Source: JAGHEK01 sp044426235 (GTDB taxonomy: Bacteria > Bacillota > Clostridia > Peptostreptococcales > Peptostreptococcaceae). From it: a stretch of DNA of 64,000 nt. The position numbers and the translations under genes are program-made. The notes beneath the pieces were generated by a model, which was given only the letters and a program-made list of their open reading frames with translations, was not told the origin of the DNA and did no database searches. Within the stretch, counting starts at the first letter, position 1; the number at the start of each line of letters is the position of its first letter. Positions 57,294 to 64,000 of the stretch are shown here, piece by piece. The stretch lies in assembly GCA_044426235.1 (NCBI GenBank), contig JAWXUS010000001.1, positions 124,001 to 188,000 on the forward strand. Direction: 5' to 3'.

Positions 57294-60197
57294 CTATTTC
57301 ATCATATTTATAATTGTATTAAATATATTTTGTTCTTCTTTTATCTTATTTTCATCTCCTACTACAGTTAAGAAATCTTTATTCATAACAGACTCTATCA
57401 CTTTATAGAATTCTCTTATTTTCTCATAAGTAGTACTTAATACTTCATTTCTTTCTCTCTGTAAATCTTCTAAACTTATTTTTCTCATATAAAGTGCAGT
57501 AGCTACTGCTCCTTTTGATGAAGGACTAAGTGGAGTATCTAAATTACTTATTGTTCCTATTATATACTTTGTCATTTCTCTATCATCAACTTCAAAATCA
57601 CGAACAAATTTATAACATTCATCATATGCATTCAAAGTTTGAGATAGATTAGGATCTCTGTATGATACGAATGAACAGTTACCACTTCTAGATATTGAAG
57701 TCATACAACCGTATGCCCCACCTTGAACTCTAACTCTATTCCATAAGTATTCATATCCTAATATAGTTTTTAGAACTAACATACTTCCATTGTAGTCATA
57801 GCCTAATTTTCTAAAATTAAATCCTTTAGCAACGTATTGAACATTTGCAGGTATCATTAATCCTTCATTTTTTCTAACTTCTTCAAATGAATAATCTTGT
57901 TTTTTAATATCTTCAGTTCCTAAAACATCTATTATATCCTTTAAACTACTTTCTAATGAAGATATTTCTTTTTCTTGACCAGTAATAGATACCATAAAAT
58001 TTTTCTTATTAAATACTAACTCTTTAACTTTATATAACTTTTCTTTTAAAGAATCTGATTTTTCTTCAAAATTAACATCTAAATCTTTTAAGAATTTATA
58101 GTAATTGTATCCTCCAGTTTTTTCTCCATAACTTGCAATTGAAGAGAAGTATGAAGAAACTCTAGCAAGTGCAATTTGGTGACCTGATTGCATAAACATC
58201 ATCTCATATCTTGAAATTAATTCTCTAACTAATTCTCTCATTCTTTTATTATCTTCAAATAATGTATTTTCTATTATTTCACATATTAAATGTGTAGATT
58301 TATCTATTTTTTCATTCATAACTTTAGTATGAATTTCAAGATACGGCTTAACTATTTCAATATCTTGTTCTTCACCATATACTTGGTTTTTAAAACTTAA
58401 TTCACCAGTATTTATAAGTATTTCATTAGACAATTCTTTATATTCATAGTTTTTAGTATCAACTTTTGCAAGTAAATTAGTCATTAAACTAAAATACATT
58501 AAATCTTCTTCCGCTACACACTTTGAATCAAACATATAATTTAAATAACATATATCACTTGTAAATTGATCGTGTTTTAAAACTAAAGTATCTTCAATTT
58601 TAATTTCTTCAATCTTTAAATCAACAACTTCTTTATCTATATCATCTAAACTTAAAAGTGGTATTTTTTCTAAGTTTTCTTTAGTATCTGGTGTAGTTTG
58701 TCTTTTTAATAAACTTTGAGTTTCATCAATTATATTTTGTACTTCTTTTTCATCTAAACTATCTCTAAAGTTTTTAAGTTTAACTTTTAAGTTTTCATCT
58801 TCCTTTTTAGAAAGTCCCTTTTCAGGTTTTAAAACTAAACAAGATGAATGTGTATTATCTAGTAGATATTTTTGTATTAAGTTTTCAAAATGATTAGTAG
58901 TTAAAGCTTTTTTTACATTTTCAATATGGCTTTCATATCCTATATATTGAAGTGGATCTCCACCATATAACCAAGTATCTAGAGAATTCATAGAATATAT
59001 TATACCCTTTGGATATCCTCCAGTATCGGCCTCTCTTAACTTAAATTCAAAAGTATTTATACAACCTTCTATTAACTTTTTGTCTATTCCATTTTTAATT
59101 AAGTCTTTTAAAGTGCTATTAACTACTTCTTTGAATTTTTCTTTATGTTTTTCATCACTATTTTTAATTATTATACTAAATATTGGTTGAAGTATTCCAT
59201 TATCAAAACTTCCAAAAACATCTTTACATATTTCTGCATCTATTAATGCTTTTTTAAGAGGTGCACCTTGTGCCCCAAGAAGTACATACTCAAGAAGTGA
59301 TAAATCTATATAAACCTCATCATCAGTTGACTTTCCTGTTACATAATTAAGTGCTATAAAAGTTTTTTCATCTTCTTCTTCATCTTCTGATATTGAATAA
59401 GAATAAGAGAAATCTTTCATTAAGTCGTATGCTTTTTGTTCTTTTATTTCATCCTCAACTTCTTTATATTCAAAGTTTGATAGATAATCATTATCAATAA
59501 ATTCTAAACTTTTTTCAATATCTAAATCCCCATATAAGAATATGTAACTATTACTTGGGTGATAATATTTTTGGTGAGTTTCAATAAAGTAATCTTGAGT
59601 TAAATCAGGAATATACTTTGGATCTCCTCCAGATTCATTTGAATAAATAGTATCTGGGAAAAGTGTTTCTTGAATCTTTCTCATTAAAACACCTTCAGGA
59701 GATGAAAAAGCACCCTTCATTTCATTATATACTACACCTTTATAAGTAAGTCCATCTTCAACCTTCTCAAGATCATAGTGCCAACCTTCTTGCATTAAAA
59801 TCTCTTTATTATCATATATATTTGGATAAAAAACTGCATCTAAGTAAACTTCCATTAAATTGTGGAAATCTTTATTATTTTGACTTGCTATTGGGTAAAG
59901 AGTTTTGTCTGGGAATGTCATTGCGTTTAAGAATGTATTTAATGAACCTTTAGCAAGTTCAACAAATGGCTCTTTTGATGGGAATTTTTTTGATCCACAA
60001 AGAACGCTATGCTCTAATATATGCATAATACCTGTGCTGTCTTTTGGTGGAGTTTTAAATCCAATTGAAAAAACTTTATTACTATCATCATTTTTTATAT
60101 ATAAAACTTGCGCTTTAGTTTTATTATGTTCAAAAATTTGTGCTACTGAATTTATTTCATTTATACTTTGTTCTCTTAATAGAGTATAACCCTTCAT
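57294..60197 (-). CDS. M16C family zinc metallopeptidase (presequence-protease-like)
   Basis: The 967-residue peptidase degrades peptides in a closed chamber made of two halves. The inverted zinc motif HILEHSVLCGS (HxxEH) and, about 80 residues later, the downstream Glu in VVYNEMKGAFSSPEG are present. GSLNTFLNAMTFPDKTLYPI and the C-terminal RVQGGAYGCM belong to the M16C/PreP type. The length matches the family. The ATG follows GGAGGTAAGGG. It is monocistronic with a bidirectional terminator. Confidence 0.95.
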   Translation of the reverse strand: MKGYTLLREQSINEINSVAQIFEHNKTKAQVLYIKNDDSNKVFSIGFKTPPKDSTGIMHILEHSVLCGSKKFPSKEPFVELAKGSLNTFLNAMTFPDKTLYPIASQNNKDFHNLMEVYLDAVFYPNIYDNKEILMQEGWHYDLEKVEDGLTYKGVVYNEMKGAFSSPEGVLMRKIQETLFPDTIYSNESGGDPKYIPDLTQDYFIETHQKYYHPSNSYIFLYGDLDIEKSLEFIDNDYLSNFEYKEVEDEIKEQKAYDLMKDFSYSYSISEDEEEDEKTFIALNYVTGKSTDDEVYIDLSLLEYVLLGAQGAPLKKALIDAEICKDVFGSFDNGILQPIFSIIIKNSDEKHKEKFKEVVNSTLKDLIKNGIDKKLIEGCINTFEFKLREADTGGYPKGIIYSMNSLDTWLYGGDPLQYIGYESHIENVKKALTTNHFENLIQKYLLDNTHSSCLVLKPEKGLSKKEDENLKVKLKNFRDSLDEKEVQNIIDETQSLLKRQTTPDTKENLEKIPLLSLDDIDKEVVDLKIEEIKIEDTLVLKHDQFTSDICYLNYMFDSKCVAEEDLMYFSLMTNLLAKVDTKNYEYKELSNEILINTGELSFKNQVYGEEQDIEIVKPYLEIHTKVMNEKIDKSTHLICEIIENTLFEDNKRMRELVRELISRYEMMFMQSGHQIALARVSSYFSSIASYGEKTGGYNYYKFLKDLDVNFEEKSDSLKEKLYKVKELVFNKKNFMVSITGQEKEISSLESSLKDIIDVLGTEDIKKQDYSFEEVRKNEGLMIPANVQYVAKGFNFRKLGYDYNGSMLVLKTILGYEYLWNRVRVQGGAYGCMTSISRSGNCSFVSYRDPNLSQTLNAYDECYKFVRDFEVDDREMTKYIIGTISNLDTPLSPSSKGAVATALYMRKISLEDLQRERNEVLSTTYEKIREFYKVIESVMNKDFLTVVGDENKIKEEQNIFNTIINMMK

Positions 60198-60289
60198 CCC
60201 TTACCTCCATAAAATAATAAAACTAAAATTTTTTAAATTTTAGTTTTATCTTAATTGTATATATTGTGTGTAATTTTTATTATTCTATC

Positions 60290-61471
60290 CTATAAAACTC
60301 TTCTCGCACCTACGTATTTGCTTGACCAGTAAGAATTACTTAAACTGATTATTTCAACAGTTTTACCAGATGATGGAGAATGTATCATTTGACCATTTCC
60401 AATATATATTGCAACGTGAGTTATTCCACTTCCAGTCGTACTTGAGAATACTAAATCTCCTTCTCTTAAATTAGACCTTGAAACCGCAACCCCTGAACTA
60501 TATTGTCCTTGAGAAGTTCTAGGAAGAGTTATTCCTACTGCATTTCTAAATACATAATAAGTAAGTCCTGAACAATCAAAGCTATTTGGCCCTTGACCTG
60601 CCCATTGATATGGCTTTCCAAGTTGTGCTCTAGCTAAACTTATAACTTTACTAGCATTACTTGTACTTGTACTAGTATTTGTATTTGTATTTGTATTTGT
60701 GTTAGTATTTGGAAGTTCAGTTACACCAACTGTAATATATTGTCCACTTGCCCAACCTGTTGTTCCATTACTTAATGTTATTTTATACCAACCATTGCTA
60801 CTTTCTAAAACATCAACTACTGTTCCTCTTGAAACTGAAGTTATTACTCCATTTGAAGTAGACGCTCCACTACGTACATTTAAACTATTTGTACTTACAG
60901 TTCCTTTTTGATTAACACTCGTTGATGGAGTAGTAGTTGAAGGTGTACTTGTTGATGGAGTACTTGTAGTCGTTCCACTAGTACTTACATAACTAGAACT
61001 TGCCCAACCTGTAGTTCCATTACTTAATCTTATTTGACTCCAACCATTACTAGTTTGTAATACATCAACTTCTGTTCCTCTTGAAACTTTAGTTATTATC
61101 GAATTTGAAGTAGATGCTCCACTACGTACATTTAAGCTACTCGCAGTTATCGTTCCTTTTTGAGTAACAGATGGAGTTATAGTTGAACCTGTTGTAGTAT
61201 TTTGTCTTATATAGCTTGCACTACTCCAACCTATAGTTCCGTTACTTAACTTTACTTTATACCAACCGTTGCTACTTTCTAATATTTCTACATTTGTTCC
61301 GTTGCTTATTTTAGTTATTACATTCGAATTTATCGTTGCTGCCTCTCTAACATTTAACGAACTTGCTGTTACTGTACCTGTATTTGAATCTGCATAACCT
61401 ATTCCAGATGATACTAAAACACCTAGTGCCGATAGGCTAGCAGACACTACTACTTTCTTATTATCAAACAT
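60290..61471 (-). CDS. Secreted NlpC/P60 cell-wall hydrolase with three SH3 domains
   Basis: The 393-residue protein has a signal peptide (ending GYA), three bacterial SH3 domains (each with SLNVR, ITKVS-type and SNGWYKI/SQI blocks), an Asn-Thr/Ser-Thr linker, and a C-terminal NlpC/P60 domain. That domain has the catalytic Cys in NSFDCSGLTYYVF, the His in GITHVAIYIGNGQMIHSP and a later polar residue. It cuts peptidoglycan stem peptides. The ATG at 61469-61471, eight bases after AAAGGAG, is chosen over the TTG at 61477. A consensus promoter and an inverted repeat lie upstream. Confidence 0.94.
   Translation of the reverse strand: MFDNKKVVVSASLSALGVLVSSGIGYADSNTGTVTASSLNVREAATINSNVITKISNGTNVEILESSNGWYKVKLSNGTIGWSSASYIRQNTTTGSTITPSVTQKGTITASSLNVRSGASTSNSIITKVSRGTEVDVLQTSNGWSQIRLSNGTTGWASSSYVSTSGTTTSTPSTSTPSTTTPSTSVNQKGTVSTNSLNVRSGASTSNGVITSVSRGTVVDVLESSNGWYKITLSNGTTGWASGQYITVGVTELPNTNTNTNTNTNTSTSTSNASKVISLARAQLGKPYQWAGQGPNSFDCSGLTYYVFRNAVGITLPRTSQGQYSSGVAVSRSNLREGDLVFSSTTGSGITHVAIYIGNGQMIHSPSSGKTVEIISLSNSYWSSKYVGARRVL
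60664..60715 (-). repeat. Hexanucleotide repeat encoding the Asn-Thr linker
   Basis: Tandem AATACA units with slight variation encode an (Asn-Thr)n then (Ser-Thr)n linker between the SH3 domains and the NlpC/P60 domain. Changes of whole units would lengthen or shorten the linker without shifting the frame. Confidence 0.85.
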
Positions 61472-61516
61472 ACTCAAATCTCCTTTAATTGCTATTTAAT
61501 CTAAAACCTTATTTCT

Positions 61517-61545
61517 ATTATATATAGAAATACATATAGTTTCAA
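61517..61545 (-). promoter_or_regulatory. Promoter of the NlpC/P60 gene
   Basis: On the minus strand TTGAAA (61540-61545) and a perfect TATAAT (61517-61522) are spaced by 17 bp, about 45-75 bp before the ATG. Confidence 0.85.
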
Positions 61546-61550
61546 TACAA

Positions 61551-61573
61551 ATTATGACAAACCTTGTCATAAT
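61551..61573. promoter_or_regulatory. Perfect 10-bp inverted repeat upstream of the NlpC/P60 promoter
   Basis: ATTATGACAA and TTGTCATAAT are separated by ACC. The element begins five bases upstream of the -35 hexamer, a position suited to an activator or repressor operator. No T-run follows, so it is not a terminator. Confidence 0.65.
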
Positions 61574-61793
61574 TTATATTTTCTTTAGTTTAATATCAAT
61601 ATTTTGTCTTGAGTTTATCTTATAATTTTATTTTAAGAAGTTGTTTTTTTACCAATAAATATATATATAATCTATTCATATTATAATTTTTAAATAAAGC
61701 ATTTGATACCTATTTCATTTATTTCAGTCTATGTCTAAGACCTATACGATATGTTTTATTTACAACTTTATTGAGTATATTAAGTAGTAGTAA
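61574..61793. other. Intergenic region without recognisable gene
   Basis: This stretch of AT-rich sequence lies between the NlpC/P60 promoter and the 3' end of uvsE. I see no ORF with a ribosome binding site and no clear terminator for uvsE. Confidence 0.5.
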
Positions 61794-62747
61794 CTATAAT
61801 TTAATCGTTGAGTTATCAATAAATTCTATTTTTTTACTTTTTTCTTTTAGATTATTTATCAAATCAAAAAGTGCTAAATCTTTACTCTTAGCCTCAATCA
61901 TAACATCAAAATCTATATTTAATTTTCTAGCTAAACTTAGAAATTTAATAAAGTCATCCGTATCTATGTAATCAGAATGTTTTTTATCATTTTCAAATTC
62001 TCTAGGACTTGAAAAATGGATTTTTGGAGGTAATAATTGGTTATTCCAAGTATCAAAAATTTCTTTCAATATTTCTTCTAAATTATCAAAATCATTATTA
62101 CAATTATGGTGATGAACATCAAGTACCATTGGCAAATTAGTTTTCCTACATAAATTTAAAGTTTCAAGTGCTGTAAAAGTTTTATCATCGTTTTCTATTA
62201 TAAGCCTATTTTTAACTTTTATCGGTAACATTTCTAAATTATTAATAAATCTTTTTATTGCCTCATCTTTACCACCCTTTGCACCTCCTATATGAAGTAC
62301 CAACTTTCCTTCATCATAATTCATAGCATCAAATAGACTACTTTGAAATTTTAAACTTTCAATAGTATTTAAAACCACACTTTCCCTATCACTATTTAAC
62401 ACATTAAATTGATCTGGATGAAAATCTACTCTCAAATCATTCTCTTTTATTATTTTACCTAAATGAATAAAATCCTGCTTAAAATATTTCATAAAATCCC
62501 ACTTAACTTCTAGGTGAGTCGCAAGTGGAATAAGTGCCGACGTTATTCTATAAAAGTGAATTTTGTTATCTATATTATATAATAAGATCTTTTCTAATGC
62601 CTCAATATTTGAATAAGTTACACTTTTTAATTTATCAAGCCTTTCTTTTTCATTTAACTTTAAATATCTTGAATAAGTTAGAGTTGATGATGAAGTTACC
62701 TTATCTAAATTAAGTGCTATTGCCACGTATCCGAATCTTATTTTCAA
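61794..62747 (-). CDS. uvsE: UV damage endonuclease UvsE
   Basis: The 317-residue TIM-barrel nuclease nicks DNA 5' of UV photoproducts and other lesions. IRFGYVAIAL opens it; YRITSALIPLATH, RVDFHPDQFNVLNS, LVLHIGGAKGGKDEAI, IIENDDKTFTALETL and VLDVHHHNCNND carry the metal-binding His, Glu and Asp residues. The C-terminal IHFSSPRE and DFDVMIEAKSKDLAL complete the family pattern. The start is TTG 62745-62747, eight bases after AGAGGT. Confidence 0.95.
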   Translation of the reverse strand: MKIRFGYVAIALNLDKVTSSSTLTYSRYLKLNEKERLDKLKSVTYSNIEALEKILLYNIDNKIHFYRITSALIPLATHLEVKWDFMKYFKQDFIHLGKIIKENDLRVDFHPDQFNVLNSDRESVVLNTIESLKFQSSLFDAMNYDEGKLVLHIGGAKGGKDEAIKRFINNLEMLPIKVKNRLIIENDDKTFTALETLNLCRKTNLPMVLDVHHHNCNNDFDNLEEILKEIFDTWNNQLLPPKIHFSSPREFENDKKHSDYIDTDDFIKFLSLARKLNIDFDVMIEAKSKDLALFDLINNLKEKSKKIEFIDNSTIKL

Positions 62748-62855
62748 AAATTAATACCTCTTTTCATAAATTTGATATTAGTTTTTACTAATTATAAATA
62801 TTTATTATAACAAAAACATATATATAGATATTAAAACTAAAGAGAGGATTTTTTT

Positions 62856-64000
62856 ATGAAAAGAAAAAAATTAATAATTAACACCTTAATTCTAACATTT
62901 TCGACATTAATACTTAGCTTTATTGGAATGAGTTTTAGAGTATTTTTAGCAAACAAGATACAAAGTGAAGGAATGGGACTTTTTACACTTATTATGAGTG
63001 TGTTTATTATGGCATCAACGATTTCAATTTCTGGAATTAGAGTTACAACAACAAGACTAATCGCCGAGGAACTTGGCCGAAATAGTTTATCAAACATAAA
63101 AAAAATTATGAAAAGTGCATTCATATATGCATTAATATTTAGTTCAATTACATTTTTAGGAATGTATTATGGAGCAGATTTTATTGGAAATTACATAATA
63201 AACGATGAACGTGTTATAACACCTATTAAAATTTTATCACTTTCAATTCCATTTATAGGTATGGGCGCTTGTTTTCACGGTTATTTTTATGGTATGAGAA
63301 AAGTAATTAGAAGTGTTTCAGCGGATATTGTTGAAAGTTTAGTTATGATGAGTGTAATAATATTATTTCTTGGAAATTATATAGACAAAGGACTTAATTA
63401 TTCTTGTGCATTAATTGCGGTTGGAATGTCACTTGGAAATATTATTAGTACAGTTTATTTCTATATTTTATACATATTCGATAAAAAAACTAAATCAAAT
63501 AATAGAACTCAAAAAGATTTTTCAGTTATTAAAATTTTCTCAATTTCATTTCCAATAGCTTGTAGTTCATACATACAAATGGGACTTAAGACCGTTGAGG
63601 ATATTTTGATTCCTCAAGCGCTTAGAAAGTTTGGGTCATCATCTTCTTCATCTCTTTCAATTTTTGGTGTAATTAAAGGTATGGCACTTCCAATTCTTCA
63701 TTTTCCCTCAGTATTTTTAGCATCTTTTTCAACACTTATAATCCCTGAAATTGCAGAGGCCAATGCACTAAATAATAAAAATAGAGTTAATTACATAATC
63801 AGTAGTGTTTTTAAATTCACATTACTACTTGCAATATTTTCAACAGGACTTTTTATGACATTCTCAAATGAACTTGGAGATGCGCTATTTGATAATAATC
63901 AAGTATCAATTATGCTAAAAATTCTTGCACCTCTTATTCCATTTATGTATTTGGATAGAGTGGTTGATGGAAGTTTAAATGCTCTAGATCAACAAATGGC
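62856..64000 (+). CDS. Polysaccharide/lipid flippase, MOP superfamily (SpoVB/PST-like), truncated at the right edge
   Basis: The gene begins at the ATG 62856-62858 after AGAGAGGA and is open to the end of the window (381 complete codons). It encodes about ten membrane helices so far. The opening LILTFSTLILSFIGMSFRVFLANKIQSEGMGLF and following RLIAEELGRNS, GYFYGMRK and SFPIACSSYIQMGLKTVEDI resemble SpoVB/MurJ-like members of the MOP flippase superfamily, which move lipid-linked precursors across the membrane. The C-terminus is missing. It is divergent from uvsE. Confidence 0.85.
   Translation, partial: MKRKKLIINTLILTFSTLILSFIGMSFRVFLANKIQSEGMGLFTLIMSVFIMASTISISGIRVTTTRLIAEELGRNSLSNIKKIMKSAFIYALIFSSITFLGMYYGADFIGNYIINDERVITPIKILSLSIPFIGMGACFHGYFYGMRKVIRSVSADIVESLVMMSVIILFLGNYIDKGLNYSCALIAVGMSLGNIISTVYFYILYIFDKKTKSNNRTQKDFSVIKIFSISFPIACSSYIQMGLKTVEDILIPQALRKFGSSSSSSLSIFGVIKGMALPILHFPSVFLASFSTLIIPEIAEANALNNKNRVNYIISSVFKFTLLLAIFSTGLFMTFSNELGDALFDNNQVSIMLKILAPLIPFMYLDRVVDGSLNALDQQM

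Noticed and set aside
1..64000. Genome-wide reassignment of UGA to Trp (as in mycoplasmas)
   Set aside because: Trp positions in conserved motifs are encoded by TGG, and UGA is almost absent from reading frames. The two UGA codons align with Cys positions, not Trp.
1..64000. CRISPR arrays, tRNA or rRNA genes, insertion sequences, prophage
   Set aside because: No regularly spaced repeats, cloverleaf-like segments, transposase or integrase motifs were found on reading both strands.

Overview
The window is a very AT-rich stretch of chromosome from an anaerobic Clostridia-type Firmicute. I infer the Peptostreptococcaceae/Clostridioides neighbourhood. The evidence is strong AGGAGG-type ribosome binding sites, frequent TTG and GTG starts, U-run hairpin terminators after almost every transcription unit, a class III (oxygen-sensitive) ribonucleotide reductase, and the clostridial gene order rrf2-iscS-iscU-mnmA-alaS-ireB-(membrane protein)-ruvX-(EEP)-DUF1292-fur-(ydjM-like)-rnj-dacF-(M50)-scpA-scpB. 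No rRNA, tRNA, CRISPR array, insertion sequence or prophage was seen.

Layout. 1-7.8 kb holds a NUDIX fragment, two polysaccharide deacetylases, RNase HI, a lipoprotein, a PHP hydrolase, an asparaginase and a radical SAM protein. 7.8-10.6 kb is a zinc-type ABC importer with a Fur-family operator and a His/Cys-repeat binding protein. 10.9-13.6 kb holds an ABC exporter preceded by a small ArsC/Spx-like gene with an in-frame UGA. 13.7-17.1 kb is a two-component system followed by two tandem copies of a secreted charged protein; each copy has a PhoB-type direct repeat in its promoter. 18.2-20.5 kb is a flavoprotein/iron-sulfur pair. 20.6-37.9 kb is the conserved housekeeping block (chromosome segregation, cell wall, RNA decay, Fur, alanyl-tRNA synthetase, tRNA thiolation, Fe-S assembly). 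38-44 kb holds pyroglutamyl peptidase with DUF969/DUF979 permeases, a ROK kinase and nrdDG. 44.5-45.9 kb is a patch of decayed genes. 45.9-64 kb holds membrane proteins, NhaA, a DprA-like protein, transporters, a double-sensor membrane protein, an M16C peptidase, an NlpC/P60 wall hydrolase, UvsE and a truncated flippase.

The most interesting signal concerns UGA. Two small minus-strand genes are each interrupted by one in-frame UGA exactly where the protein family has a conserved cysteine: codon 10 of an ArsC/Spx-like thioredoxin-fold protein (UGA at 13521-13523) and codon 19 of a 57-residue YfgJ-like double zinc ribbon (UGA at 50772-50774). In both, a hairpin follows with its apical loop 20-22 nt downstream of the UGA and a G in the first two loop positions, which matches the bacterial SECIS pattern. 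UGA also ends none of the intact genes whose stop codon lies in the window; all use UAA or UAG. Together this suggests UGA is reserved for selenocysteine (or, less likely, read as cysteine). Standard gene calling would truncate the first gene and miss the second.

Other points are two exported-protein genes whose only well-placed start is AUU, and several terminators whose stems are built from the last codons of the gene they terminate. Start sites were chosen mainly by Shine-Dalgarno spacing. Functions come from motif recognition by eye, without database searches.
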